64,000 bases of DNA from Pontibacillus marinus BH030004 = DSM 16465 (GTDB lineage: Bacteria > Bacillota > Bacilli > Bacillales > BH030062), in the NCBI RefSeq assembly GCF_000425225.1, contig NZ_AULJ01000001.1, forward strand, positions 204,314-268,313. Direction: 5' to 3'. Shown here piece by piece: positions 26,884-36,533 of this stretch (position 1 is the first letter of the stretch; every line of letters starts with the position of its first letter). The translations under genes were made by a program, and so were the position numbers. The notes beneath the pieces are model-generated. The model was not told the origin of the DNA. It searched no databases and saw only the letters and a program-made list of their open reading frames with translations.

Positions 26884-27652
26884 GTTTGTCCCCTCCTTTA
26901 TTGGAATAATAGTTTTCTTGATGCTGGATAGCTGCGTCATAGGTTGTAATCCCTTGCTTATGCCAGTTTGAAAGAATTCCTTTTGTATATGAAAAAGGTT
27001 TGTGGCGATCACCAGTGAGTTTTAAGGCATAAGCCAATAACTTCATTTCAAAACTATGAACATACTGGTGAAGATATTGTAATTCATTTTGTGAAGGGGT
27101 TCGTTTAAGGTATTGATTGTAGTACGTACATAATAGATTCTTTTTCTCTTTCTGTTTTGTTTTTTGTATACTACATGGGGCTCTATTGTGGTCCACTTTG
27201 TGGGTCTTGTTGTGGTTCTTGTTTTGGGTCTTTTTTGTTATAGGTGTTTGTTTACTCGAGGGTGTAGGAGGGTTCTCGGTGGTTTGTTTGTGGTGCATAT
27301 TTGAGTCTTTTATGGAGCTATTTAAATGAGTTACGTTCGAAGGCATACCCTGTTGAGGAGTTTCTGTTTGTTTTGTGAAACTATGTAGTTGATACACGGC
27401 AGATTGCCTGCCTTTTCTTGACTGGACGGTTATATAATCGAGTTCGGCAAGTTCTGTGCGTGCTTTACAAAGGGAACGTTTTGTTAGACCAGATTTGGAT
27501 TGAAGAACTTGAAGAGGGACAGAAAAAGTCTCGGGCCATCCTTTCCTGCTGTTGATAAACATTAACGCATGCCATAAGGATATGGCTGAGGGTGAGAGGT
27601 CATCTAGCTCTTGCTGACCATAGAATAGGTTGATTTCTTTTAAGTAGTTCAT
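26816..27652 (-). CDS. DnaD-like replication initiation protein
   Basis: The ATG at 27652 follows AAGGAGTG and gives 278 residues. Residues 1-100 form a winged-helix region (SPSAISLWHALMFINSRKGW and LTKRSLCKARTELAELDYIT), as in DnaD and phage replication initiators. A Gln/Thr/Asn/Lys-rich linker follows at about 115-180. The C-terminal DnaD/DnaB-type domain carries YTKGILSNWHKQGITTYDAA. Such proteins remodel origin DNA and recruit the helicase loader, here encoded next and overlapping. No origin, terminase or capsid gene is near, so this is a detached replication module of a phage, plasmid or integrative element. Confidence 0.87.
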   Translation of the reverse strand: MNYLKEINLFYGQQELDDLSPSAISLWHALMFINSRKGWPETFSVPLQVLQSKSGLTKRSLCKARTELAELDYITVQSRKGRQSAVYQLHSFTKQTETPQQGMPSNVTHLNSSIKDSNMHHKQTTENPPTPSSKQTPITKKTQNKNHNKTHKVDHNRAPCSIQKTKQKEKKNLLCTYYNQYLKRTPSQNELQYLHQYVHSFEMKLLAYALKLTGDRHKPFSYTKGILSNWHKQGITTYDAAIQHQENYYSNKGGDKHEFSHGRNEERPEQTSHIKFYR

Positions 27653-27740
27653 GGGAACACTCCTTGTGTGGGGGTAGATTGAAGGGATTAATAAAATGTA
27701 AGAATAAGAGGGTGAATATTGAGGTAGGAAATGGTGGGGC

Positions 27741-28001
27741 TTATTCATTATTTTTATATGTCTCAAGTTCTTGTAATACGTTAGAAAATAATTTATCAAT
27801 GCTAATACACTTTGAACTATAAATTTTAAATAGCGTGCTGGAATATGGATCTTTCTTTTCTCCGCGTTCTATTTTTCCGATGTTATTATAATCAAGATCA
27901 GCGAGTTCACTTAATTTATCTCTACTTAAATTCTGTTCTTCTCGTTGCATTTTTAAGTGTTTACCTAGAAGCTGAGCGAACAAAACCTCTTTATCTTCCA
28001 C
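27741..28001 (-). CDS. Xre/Cro-type helix-turn-helix regulator, 86 aa
   Basis: The single HTH_3 domain covers residues 9-70: GKHLKMQREEQNLSRDKLSE, then LADLDYNNIGKIERGEKKDP. The start follows an AAAGGAG ribosome site on the minus strand. It precedes the DnaD-like gene by 88 bases in the same direction, and a MazG-like gene is divergent from it, so it likely controls one or both. Its small size matches phage Cro-like repressors. Confidence 0.88.
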   Translation of the reverse strand: MEDKEVLFAQLLGKHLKMQREEQNLSRDKLSELADLDYNNIGKIERGEKKDPYSSTLFKIYSSKCISIDKLFSNVLQELETYKNNE

Positions 28002-28190
28002 TATATAATCTCCTTTTAAACGTTGATAGTTTGATTATCTTGGTGATTGGAGATTATGGGAACGTCCAGGTGGACTTATTTCGTGGTTTTTTTATTTTTT
28101 TTGGAGAATTATTCAGATAGATAAGAGTTTTTGTTATAAAATGGCAAGATTGATATACTTAAGAAAAGCTGATTGAAAGGTGATAATTTT

Positions 28191-28514
28191 ATGCCTACTT
28201 ATAACAAATTAGTTCGAGATTTAATTCCGAACATTATTGAACAGAGTGGTAAAGGTTATAAAATAGAAGTTCTATCAGAAAAAGAGTACATAAATGAATT
28301 ACAAAAGAAGCTGCAAGAAGAAGTAGATGAATATAGAGAAGCTATAGAGGGTCAAGATGCTATAGAGGAATTAGCAGATATTTTGGAACTCATGAAAGCT
28401 TTAGCGGAGAAGCATGGTTCCTCGATAGATGAAGTAGAAAAGGTTCGTAAAGAGAAGGCGGAAAAGCGAGGGGCTTTTAACAATAAAGTATTTTTAGTAG
28501 AAGTTGAAGATTAA
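28191..28514 (+). CDS. MazG-like / phosphoribosyl-ATP pyrophosphohydrolase-type protein
   Basis: 107 residues starting MPTYNKLVRDLIPNIIEQSG, a very characteristic opening of a small all-alpha NTP pyrophosphohydrolase family. The metal-binding E-x-x-E...E-x-x-D arrangement is seen in KLQEEVDEYREA and AIEELADILELM. It would hydrolyse nucleotide triphosphates, as a house-cleaning or phage-response enzyme. The ATG at 28191 is preceded by GAAAGGTGA; the TTG at 28173 precedes that site and is not used. It leads a plus-strand run that continues into mcrB. Confidence 0.85.
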   Translation: MPTYNKLVRDLIPNIIEQSGKGYKIEVLSEKEYINELQKKLQEEVDEYREAIEGQDAIEELADILELMKALAEKHGSSIDEVEKVRKEKAEKRGAFNNKVFLVEVED

Positions 28515-28557
28515 TGGCTATAAGTATATAAATAGCAAAACTTATATTCAAAAAGGT

Positions 28558-31059
28558 ATGGTGATATATTTGCTCAAACATTTCCTCTTAAACTATTTAA
28601 AGAACATTATTAAAGTACATACACTAATAAATGGAAAGGCTAATCAGATAACTGCTGTAGATCAAGAGCATTTTCACGTTAAAACAGATAATAGTATAGG
28701 GACTGAAAAGATTCCTATAGAAGCGGTAGAAACAGAACTAACGTACCTTTTAGATAACCGGAGTATTCAAAAAGAAGACCTTTCCTTTCAATTTCGATCT
28801 TCATTTATTTTAGCGTTACTGAATCAATTACCATTCGTAAGGTTTGATAGGTCTACTAAAACTTTATATATCGAGGAGTTTAAAACAGATCAACTACCAT
28901 ATGAGCAGTTTCATAAGACTATGAAATTTCTAGATGAAGTGATCGATGGGCAGTATGATCCGACTCAATTAAATCAGCAGTTAGAAGGAAACGAATATCA
29001 ATTTAAGACAAATGCTAGACAGGATTTAAGAATGCTTGGATTTTTAAGTGAATCCAACGAAATGAATGAATCCATCATCCAGCAGTATAAAAGCTCTAGC
29101 AACCAAACGTTAGTCAAACAAATAAACAAACATCCTTACTTTGCGATTGTGTTAGAGTTTTTAGATCGTATGAACGGATATTCTGTAAGGGAAAAGAAAC
29201 AGGTATTAGTAGAACTAGCCATGACAATCGTACGTAACTCACGTGGAGAGAATCTCATGAAAGAGTCAGTTGCAAAAAAGCGAACTACAAATCTTATATA
29301 TTATCTAAAAGGTGTGGGCTTAGTGGATGAACAACTAAATGTAACTAGTGAAGGTGAGCTTCGGACATTGCTTGAAAAAGTATTATCGGAATACATAACA
29401 GAGAGAAATTCATTTTTTAAAGAAAATCCGTTAGGGCAATATGTACGTGGACAAGCACCTGAAATCATAAAGTCCTTAGGTTTTGTGGACCGAAATCAAT
29501 ACAATGTAAAAGGTTCAGTTGGTCAAGGAAACTGGGCTCAAGTTCCTTGGATTTCCATATTAGATAAAAGCGTAACGGCTAGTACACAAGAGGGATATTA
29601 TCTAGTGTATTTATTTAGTGAGGATATGGAGAAGGTGTACTTATCTTTTGCACAAGGTATAACCAATACGCCAAAACATAAAATAGAAGAAATACGTGAG
29701 GATATCCGCCAAACCATTAATACAGATAAATATTATACTTCTTCACCAATAAGGAAAGACAACAATATCTATCTAGGAAATGGCGATAAAGCAAAAGGGT
29801 ATGTGGAATCCACTGCATTATACATAGAATATGAAAAGGACAACCTACCTTCTGAATTTATGCTACAACAGGATCTTGAAGCTATGTTAGACATCTACCA
29901 ATACTACACAGCTTCTAAAAGTCAGGTGGAATATGAAGATCAAGCAATAGAAGTGGAAGGCTGGTCTGAGGAGAAGGTTATTGACCATATCCATTCTTAT
30001 ATTGAAGGGAAAGGGTTCTTTTATAAAAAGGAAGATGTGAAAAACTTATTTCTATCTCTTCGCACCAAACCATTTGTCATCCTATCTGGAATATCGGGTA
30101 CCGGTAAGACTAAGGTAATGGAGTTATTTGCTGAAAGTATTGGTGCTAATGAAGACAATAACCGTTTTTCCTTAATTCCTGTTAGACCTGATTGGAGTGA
30201 CAGCTCAGATCTTCTGGGTTATGTAGATATTAAGGGTGAGTTTCAAACAGGTCCTTTAACTCAAGTGATCGAAAGAGCTCATGAAGATAAAGGAAAGCCT
30301 TATTTTGTCGTATTAGATGAAATGAATTTAGCTCGGGTAGAGTACTATTTTAGTGACTTTTTAAGTGTTATTGAAAGTAGAAAGTGGAGAGACGGAGAAA
30401 TTAAGACATCTCTTATTTTGCCTGAGGAACAGTCTGGTAAAAGGCTAACTATCCCTCCAAATTTATATATTGTAGGTACAGTCAACATGGACGAAACAAC
30501 TCATCCATTTAGTAAAAAGGTTCTGGATCGTGCGAATACGATTGAGTTTAATGATGTTCACCTAGATCATTTTGGGTTTATTGATACAAGTGGGTCGCTT
30601 GAGATGATAGAACTTCCAAATGATCGGATGACTCCGCAATATTTGAACTTAAAAGATGCATTTGCTAAACATGAGGACCTAATTAGAGAAGTAACAAATG
30701 AATTAGTCCAACTTAATAAAATCCTTGAACCCTTACAAGCGCATGTTGGATATCGTGTTAGGGATGAAGTCTGCTTTTATTTAATTTATAGTCGATATTT
30801 ATTAAGTGTGAACGAAGCACTAGACTATCAAATTTTGCAGAAAATCCTTCCTAGGTTAACGGCAAGTCATGGGCAAGCATTTGATGTGCTCAAAAATGTC
30901 TTCGAGTTCTGTACTAATCATGTTTATGAAGAGGATATGACGTATGAACAAAAAGAGGATGTATTAGAAAGAGCACGTTTTAAGAAGAGTGCTCGAAAAG
31001 TGTATGAGATGCTGCAACGAGGTGAGGTTGATGGATTCACGTCATTCTGGATGGGATAA
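28558..31059 (+). CDS. mcrB: McrB-type GTPase of a type IV restriction system
   Basis: The protein has three parts: an N-terminal region of about 265 residues with no family I know, a MrcB_N/DUF3578 domain around GSVGQGNWAQVPWISILDKS, and an AAA+ GTPase domain. The latter shows Walker A GISGTGKTK, Walker B FVVLDEMNLARVEYYFSDFL and the McrB GTP motif VGTVNMDETTH. McrB uses GTP to move along DNA and calls its nuclease partner, encoded next, to cut modified DNA. The start is uncertain: ATG 28558 has a weak site, and TTG 28570 with GGTGA upstream is an alternative. The 3' end overlaps the nuclease gene by 29 bases. About 833 residues. Confidence 0.88.
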   Translation: MVIYLLKHFLLNYLKNIIKVHTLINGKANQITAVDQEHFHVKTDNSIGTEKIPIEAVETELTYLLDNRSIQKEDLSFQFRSSFILALLNQLPFVRFDRSTKTLYIEEFKTDQLPYEQFHKTMKFLDEVIDGQYDPTQLNQQLEGNEYQFKTNARQDLRMLGFLSESNEMNESIIQQYKSSSNQTLVKQINKHPYFAIVLEFLDRMNGYSVREKKQVLVELAMTIVRNSRGENLMKESVAKKRTTNLIYYLKGVGLVDEQLNVTSEGELRTLLEKVLSEYITERNSFFKENPLGQYVRGQAPEIIKSLGFVDRNQYNVKGSVGQGNWAQVPWISILDKSVTASTQEGYYLVYLFSEDMEKVYLSFAQGITNTPKHKIEEIREDIRQTINTDKYYTSSPIRKDNNIYLGNGDKAKGYVESTALYIEYEKDNLPSEFMLQQDLEAMLDIYQYYTASKSQVEYEDQAIEVEGWSEEKVIDHIHSYIEGKGFFYKKEDVKNLFLSLRTKPFVILSGISGTGKTKVMELFAESIGANEDNNRFSLIPVRPDWSDSSDLLGYVDIKGEFQTGPLTQVIERAHEDKGKPYFVVLDEMNLARVEYYFSDFLSVIESRKWRDGEIKTSLILPEEQSGKRLTIPPNLYIVGTVNMDETTHPFSKKVLDRANTIEFNDVHLDHFGFIDTSGSLEMIELPNDRMTPQYLNLKDAFAKHEDLIREVTNELVQLNKILEPLQAHVGYRVRDEVCFYLIYSRYLLSVNEALDYQILQKILPRLTASHGQAFDVLKNVFEFCTNHVYEEDMTYEQKEDVLERARFKKSARKVYEMLQRGEVDGFTSFWMG

Positions 31060-33508
31060 TGTCGACCGTAATCTAGTCGAAATTGATACGGAGAAATTCA
31101 CCCTTGTGATCAAAGGAAAACCGTATCATCACAGATATGAGAGTTTAAAGCAGTACAAGCATATTAACCCTGAAGAAAAGATGTACTTTGTAGCCCGTGG
31201 GGAATCTGTCCTCACTACTAAAGTTTATGACGTTCAAGAAGAGCAGTTAATGGAAGGGGAGTCTTTTGCTCCAATCTTCTTTGAAAATGGAGTCTATCAA
31301 ATCATTGTTTCTCCTAAAAATGATGAGAAGCTTCAGTTTTATAATGAGCACCCTTCATTACGTAAAGCGGTGACTCGAGTACAAATGCCTTCAAATGAAC
31401 TATTAATGGGAAACCTCACGTTTACGAATGAAGTGGGTTATTCCACTTTCTCCATTTTAGAAGGTGAAAATGAACTGTTAGAGGTTACAATGGAGGTTTT
31501 TCCTTCAAAACTTTCATACAAGGAAGACTATCATAAGCTGTTAGAAGAGGTTAATCAAGAGGTTTATAATTTAGCTTATCATTTTATTAAGAAAACCTAT
31601 GTAGGAACGAAATCCACGTTAACCTCAGAGTCTTCCTGGTCAGAATTTTATCGCTTGTTTAGTGATTATTTTGACCAATTTATGCGCTCGCTTTCACAAA
31701 TTGAATCCCAACCACATCATGAACTAAAGAAAGAGTATCGTAAGGTGAGAGGTGATCAATTACGAAAGCAAGATTCAACTGGAAGAAGGCATTTGAGAAA
31801 GAGACCTCATTTATTTCATAAGGTCGACAATGGTATTCCTGTTAATGGGACACCCATGATGCCTGCTCATGGGTTAAACGTTCACAAACAGTTATCTTAT
31901 AATACGCTTGAAAATAGGTTTGTAAAATGGATGATGCAGCGGATTATTCATAAGCTGCATAGTCTTTATTCATTACTTACAGATAGAAAGCATCCTTATC
32001 AAAAAGAGTTTGATAGTGAAATAACCCAGCAGGTATTTAAGATGAAGAGCCAATTAGAAAAAAAGCTGGGATCTACTTTTTGGCGTCAAATCGGTAAGCT
32101 TGATCGCTCTGTAATGAGTTTAGTCATGCAGATGGCACCAGGATATAGGGAAGCTTACCAAACCTATTTAATTGTGTCTCGTGGACTTGTCCTCCATGGT
32201 GAGTTATCGAAAATGTCACTGAAAGATGTAGCCACTTTATATGAATACTGGACCTTTTTGAAGTTGGGGAGTATTTTAAGCACAAAGTATAAATCAGTTA
32301 GCCAAGATATTATACAGGTGAACCGGCAAGGACTATTTGTGAAATTGAAGGAATCTGCGACAGCCAAGAGAGTTTTCCAACATCCTCAAACGGATGAAAG
32401 GATTACACTTCACTTTCAAAAACTAGATCGACCATTACCAACTGTAGCGCAGAAACCAGACTCCATGCTTAGTATAGAAAAGAAGGGAAAGAAGCATCAT
32501 TACCATTACGTTTTTGATGCCAAGTATCGAATTGATTTTGCTGCTGATGGCAGTTACTATAAACGAGAATATGGTACGACTGGTCCGATGGAAGAGGATA
32601 TTAATACCATGCACCGTTACAGAGATGCATTAGTGGTTCAAAGTAATGGCCCCTATGAACGTTATGCATTTGGAGCTTATGTGTTGTTCCCGTGGAATGA
32701 AGAGCATGAATATGAAGCACACAAATTTTATCAGAGTATCAACGAAGTCAATATCGGTGGTTTTCCATTTTTGCCAAAAAGTACTTCTCTAGTGGAGCGG
32801 TTTATCGATCGGTTAATTGAAAGTACTCCTGAACAATTACAAGAAGAAGGTATGTTGCCACGTGGTGCTTTAGAAGAGTGGACATCATCATTAGAGGAAA
32901 AAGTGCTAGTAGTAAAAGTAGGGTCTGAAGAGGAGTTAGAAGAAGCTATTAAAACGAAAACGCTGCAGGTAGCTCAGCAAGACCTGAAGAAAGATTGGCA
33001 TCAAGCGCAATATATTGCGATCTATAAGCCTAAGCAAGTATTTGGTAAACAAGGCGGTATTTATCAATATGCTAGCGTAGGTCAAGTGGATATAAAAGAG
33101 TCTAATGGGAATATGATTGTGGAGTTTCAGTTGGATATCTGGAAGTCTCTGAAACAAGCGGTAAAACCAGTGAATTATGGTATTTCGAACTCTATCATGA
33201 CTACATTATCTAACCTTAAAGATGCTAATGAGTTACCAGAATTATTTATGAAAACGGATGCCCACAAGCAAATGTGGAAGATGTTACGTCGTTTTTCAAA
33301 ACAAATTAAGGTGGAGTTAGATCACTCCCAATTAGATGGTGCTTCTTCTATAAAGACTATGACTTCTAAGGATAAACAGATCATTTTTGAATTGATTGGT
33401 GATGAGGTTAAGGTGAATTTTCCTGAACATAGTGAAGTATTCTCAATAGAATCTTTTATAAGACAGCCCAATACTGTATTTAGAGAATTGTCTAAGCAGC
33501 TAGGTTAG
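31031..33508 (+). CDS. McrC-like DUF2357 nuclease, partner of McrB
   Basis: 825 residues from the ATG at 31031, placed after GAGGTGAGG; a longer reading to 30989 would only overlap McrB further. A large N-terminal DUF2357 region is followed by a PD-(D/E)XK core: HYHYVFDAKYRID near residue 495 supplies Asp and the D-A-K triad, as in McrC. It would cut DNA when activated by the McrB GTPase. Overlap with mcrB and a Nudix gene nine bases downstream indicate one operon. Its length is about twice that of E. coli McrC, typical of the DUF2357 branch. Confidence 0.85.
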   Translation: MDSRHSGWDNVDRNLVEIDTEKFTLVIKGKPYHHRYESLKQYKHINPEEKMYFVARGESVLTTKVYDVQEEQLMEGESFAPIFFENGVYQIIVSPKNDEKLQFYNEHPSLRKAVTRVQMPSNELLMGNLTFTNEVGYSTFSILEGENELLEVTMEVFPSKLSYKEDYHKLLEEVNQEVYNLAYHFIKKTYVGTKSTLTSESSWSEFYRLFSDYFDQFMRSLSQIESQPHHELKKEYRKVRGDQLRKQDSTGRRHLRKRPHLFHKVDNGIPVNGTPMMPAHGLNVHKQLSYNTLENRFVKWMMQRIIHKLHSLYSLLTDRKHPYQKEFDSEITQQVFKMKSQLEKKLGSTFWRQIGKLDRSVMSLVMQMAPGYREAYQTYLIVSRGLVLHGELSKMSLKDVATLYEYWTFLKLGSILSTKYKSVSQDIIQVNRQGLFVKLKESATAKRVFQHPQTDERITLHFQKLDRPLPTVAQKPDSMLSIEKKGKKHHYHYVFDAKYRIDFAADGSYYKREYGTTGPMEEDINTMHRYRDALVVQSNGPYERYAFGAYVLFPWNEEHEYEAHKFYQSINEVNIGGFPFLPKSTSLVERFIDRLIESTPEQLQEEGMLPRGALEEWTSSLEEKVLVVKVGSEEELEEAIKTKTLQVAQQDLKKDWHQAQYIAIYKPKQVFGKQGGIYQYASVGQVDIKESNGNMIVEFQLDIWKSLKQAVKPVNYGISNSIMTTLSNLKDANELPELFMKTDAHKQMWKMLRRFSKQIKVELDHSQLDGASSIKTMTSKDKQIIFELIGDEVKVNFPEHSEVFSIESFIRQPNTVFRELSKQLG

Positions 33509-33517
33509 GAGGACTTT

Positions 33518-33910
33518 ATGAAGAAAATGGTGAAAGTTGTTGCGGCTATTATAGAAAATGAAAATGGTGAAATACTATGCGCTTTACGAACTCCTGAAAT
33601 GTCTTCTCCCAACAGGTGGGAGTTTCCTGGCGGCAAAGTTGAACCTGGTGAAGATATTCATACTGCTTTGGAGCGGGAGATTAATGAGGAACTTTCTTGT
33701 AAAATTGCAACATCTGAAGTGTTTTGTGAAAATGTGCATGAGTATGAAAAGTACACAATTCAGTTAATAGCTATAAAAGCTAAATTGACTGAAGGAAACC
33801 CTAAAACAAATGAGCATTCAAAGGTGATTTGGATGGCTCGTGAAAACTTGGAATCTTTAAAATGGGTGCCGGCTGATGTTCCCATAACGGAAATGTTACT
33901 TAATAAATGA
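33518..33910 (+). CDS. Nudix hydrolase, MutT-like
   Basis: 130 residues, the usual MutT size. The Nudix box is complete: GGKVEPGEDIHTALEREI continuing into NEELS (pattern G-x5-E-x7-R-E-x-x-E-E). WEFPGG just before is typical of 8-oxo-dGTP or CTP pyrophosphohydrolases. It follows the McrC-like gene by nine bases behind AGGAGG, so it is co-transcribed with a restriction system. In that setting it may act on nucleotides altered during phage infection; this is inference, and plain nucleotide-pool sanitation is equally possible. Confidence 0.9.
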   Translation: MKKMVKVVAAIIENENGEILCALRTPEMSSPNRWEFPGGKVEPGEDIHTALEREINEELSCKIATSEVFCENVHEYEKYTIQLIAIKAKLTEGNPKTNEHSKVIWMARENLESLKWVPADVPITEMLLNK

Positions 33911-33915
33911 TAACG

Positions 33916-33953
33916 AAAAGGACTTCTACATTAAAATATGTGGAAGTCTTTTA
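33916..33953 (+). terminator. terminator of the mcrBC-nudix operon
   Basis: AAAAGGACTTCTACA pairs with TGTGGAAGTCTTTT (one bulge and one G-T pair) around a short AT loop, ending in a T run. Confidence 0.75.
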
Positions 33954-34073
33954 TATTAGCTAATTCGATTGACTGATAACTTTTATACCATTTTATTGTA
34001 ATTCCCTACTTTATAACCAATTTATGCTAAAATAACCAATAACAATGCATGTATCGACAAAAGAGGTGGGAAT

Positions 34074-35978
34074 ATGGCGCAAACTGTACCTGAAACCATA
34101 CGTAGTTCGGCAACTGCTGGTGAGCGTATCCTTTTTCATACGTTAAAGAATCATTTGGATGACGATTATATTGTTTACTATGAGCCTGAGATTGATGGGA
34201 AGCGTCCTGATTTTGTGATTATTGGGCCATACTTGGGTTTGCTTGTGTTAGAAGTGAAGGATTATACCATGAACACGTTGCATCAATTTAATGTGGATGA
34301 ATGGTTGATTAATACATCTAGTAATGGAATGCAAAAGGTGAAGTCGCCTTTAAAGCAGGCTATGGAATATATGTTTACGATCCAAGATAAATTGAAGAAG
34401 GATATTAACCTCATCCATCATGAGGGGAAGTATCAATCCAAGCTGAAGTTTCCTTGTGGATATGGCACGGTGTTTACACGCTTATCCCAGGAACAATGCT
34501 TACGTTCTGATTTATATGAAGTGATTGATCCCATGTTTGTGTTAACAAGAGAAGAAATGGATCCAGATAAAGAGGAATTCTCCGAGGACAATTTAGTGGA
34601 GAAGCTACTGAATATGTTTAAGATTCCTTTTCGCTTAAAGGAGCCTTTGCAGCCGAGGGAAATCAATGCGATTCGCTATCACTTATTCCCGGAAGTTCGA
34701 ATTAGCAGAGAGTATAAACAACCTTCTCCATATCGTGATCAGCTTTTGCTTTCCTTGCATGATTTGAAGACGATGGATATTCATCAGGAAAAGCTGGCAA
34801 AACAATTAGGCGATAAGAACCGTTTGATCCGAGGTGTTGCTGGAAGCGGGAAGACGCTAATTTTGGCAAGCCGCGCTCGAATAATTAAACAAGAGCATCC
34901 TGATTGGAACATATTAATTCTCTGCTATAACGTCTCGTTGTCCCGATCCATTGAGTCTATGGTCCGCACCAAGATGGAAGACCCGGCTGACCTTTTTGAA
35001 GCAGCTGAAGAAAATCGAAATGCAATGGATGGCATCACCGTTCGTAATTTTCACGAATGGCTAAGACATGACCTTAAAACCTCCGAGAAAGATCTGCCAG
35101 CCTTGCTAGAAAAGCTGGAAAAAGGGGAGACGATTCTACCAAAATATGATGCTGTCATGATCGATGAGGGACAAGATTTTGCCCCTGATTGGCTAAGGCT
35201 AGTGAGTCTATTATTAAACGAAGATACATATTCAATGTTGTTGGTAGAAGATCGCGCCCAAAATATTTATCGCCGTAAAAGAAGTTATGTTCAGGATACG
35301 GGGTTAGATTTCAGAGGACGATCCAAGATTCTGCAAATCAATTATCGCAACACAGCTCAGATCATCAAGTTTGCTTGGGAATTCTTCCAAACGTTTTCAG
35401 AGACAAGCAAAGTCGTAGCAGGAGATTTAGAAGGCCAAGAAATTATCCCACCTCAAAGTACAAGACGAAAAGGCCCTGACCCTGCCATCATCCAAGCCAC
35501 AAGCTGGACAGAAGAAGTCCGAAAAGTAGCCTTCACCATGAAAAAACTCCATGAACAGAAGAAAGTACCCTATGAAGAAATGCTCGTCCTATACCGAGTA
35601 AAGAGAACCTATAAAGTGGATGTCATCGGCACGATTAAACGAATTTTTGAAGAAATGGACATTCCTTTTACGTGGATTACCGAGAATCAAGAGACAAAAA
35701 GACTCTATAAAAAAGAAGATGGAACAGCGAAGATCTCGACCATTGATAGCAGTAAGGGCATGGACTTCCAAGCTGTATTTATGGTGAATGCTGATAATAT
35801 GCCATTTGCACTTGAAGAAGATGAGAACCGTGAAGTGGCCCTGATGTATATTGGGATGACGCGTGCTATTGAGTATTTGACGATTTCTTATTCTGGTGAG
35901 TCGAAGTTTACGGAGTATTTTGATGAGGTTGTGGAGAAACGGAAACAGATTGGTGAAAGTGAAGAGATGACTAAATAG
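34074..35978 (+). CDS. NERD nuclease-domain / UvrD-type superfamily 1 helicase
   Basis: The 634-residue protein opens with a NERD domain (TAGERILFHTLKNHL, then DGKRPDFVIIGP and LLVLEVKDYT, a PD-(D/E)XK-like pattern of Asp...Glu-Val-Lys). An SF1 helicase follows, with Walker A GVAGSGKTL near residue 262, Walker B VMIDEGQDFAPDW, LQINYRNTAQI and STIDSSKGMDFQAVF. NERD helicases are found in defence islands and some are known anti-phage effectors. It has its own short promoter region after the previous terminator. The start is preceded by AGAGGTGGG. Two further nuclease-type genes follow closely. Confidence 0.9.
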   Translation: MAQTVPETIRSSATAGERILFHTLKNHLDDDYIVYYEPEIDGKRPDFVIIGPYLGLLVLEVKDYTMNTLHQFNVDEWLINTSSNGMQKVKSPLKQAMEYMFTIQDKLKKDINLIHHEGKYQSKLKFPCGYGTVFTRLSQEQCLRSDLYEVIDPMFVLTREEMDPDKEEFSEDNLVEKLLNMFKIPFRLKEPLQPREINAIRYHLFPEVRISREYKQPSPYRDQLLLSLHDLKTMDIHQEKLAKQLGDKNRLIRGVAGSGKTLILASRARIIKQEHPDWNILILCYNVSLSRSIESMVRTKMEDPADLFEAAEENRNAMDGITVRNFHEWLRHDLKTSEKDLPALLEKLEKGETILPKYDAVMIDEGQDFAPDWLRLVSLLLNEDTYSMLLVEDRAQNIYRRKRSYVQDTGLDFRGRSKILQINYRNTAQIIKFAWEFFQTFSETSKVVAGDLEGQEIIPPQSTRRKGPDPAIIQATSWTEEVRKVAFTMKKLHEQKKVPYEEMLVLYRVKRTYKVDVIGTIKRIFEEMDIPFTWITENQETKRLYKKEDGTAKISTIDSSKGMDFQAVFMVNADNMPFALEEDENREVALMYIGMTRAIEYLTISYSGESKFTEYFDEVVEKRKQIGESEEMTK

Positions 35979-36008
35979 AATTGAAGACAAGGAATTAAGG
36001 AGAATTCA

Positions 36009-36497
36009 ATGCAAACAGACATAGGAGAATACATAGTAGGAGCCTACCTAAAGAGCATCAAAGGATGTGACTTTGTCGACTACAATGTTCGGATTCCTGG
36101 TGGGGGATTAAGAGGATTATCAGAACTCGATGTGGTTGGACTAGATTTAAAGAATAATATTGCCTATTTGTGTGAAGTTACCACTCATATAAGAGGGTTA
36201 ATGTATGGGAATAATCAACAGACAGTCGAAAAGATCAAACAAAAACATGAAGTTCAAAAGGAATATGCTGAAATGATGTTGGAGAATTTTCCTAAGAAAG
36301 TGTATATGTTTTGGTCTCCTTATGTTCCAGTTGGTTATATGACTGAGCATTTAGAAGAGATCGATTCACTCGAGTTGGTTATCAATCAGGATTACACTGC
36401 ATGTGTCGAGGAAATGAAACAGTTGGCTTCTGAAAACACGAATGATCTTGGGAATCCTTTTCTAAGAGTTTTGCAGATTCTAGAGCATTTGAGATAA
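36009..36497 (+). CDS. small restriction-nuclease-fold protein, 162 aa
   Basis: The segment SELDVVGLDLKNNIAYLCEV followed by TTHIRG fits the core strands of PD-(D/E)XK enzymes (Asp then Glu-x-Lys), but the third position is Thr instead of Lys, with a second Thr after it. Catalysis is therefore uncertain; the protein may be an inactive or altered nuclease. The rest is an alpha/beta domain with KVYMFWSPYVPVGYM. It starts after AAGGAG, 30 bases past the NERD helicase, and precedes an HNH nuclease, so the three are probably one transcript. Confidence 0.7.
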   Translation: MQTDIGEYIVGAYLKSIKGCDFVDYNVRIPGGGLRGLSELDVVGLDLKNNIAYLCEVTTHIRGLMYGNNQQTVEKIKQKHEVQKEYAEMMLENFPKKVYMFWSPYVPVGYMTEHLEEIDSLELVINQDYTACVEEMKQLASENTNDLGNPFLRVLQILEHLR

Positions 36498-36533
36498 GTG
36501 TCATATTCCATAATAAATTGTTAGGGTGATTTT

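Noticed and set aside
25533..28001. Calling the DnaD/DnaI/ComK region a prophage
   Set aside because: No integrase, terminase, capsid, portal or lysis gene is in view; only a replication module can be supported.
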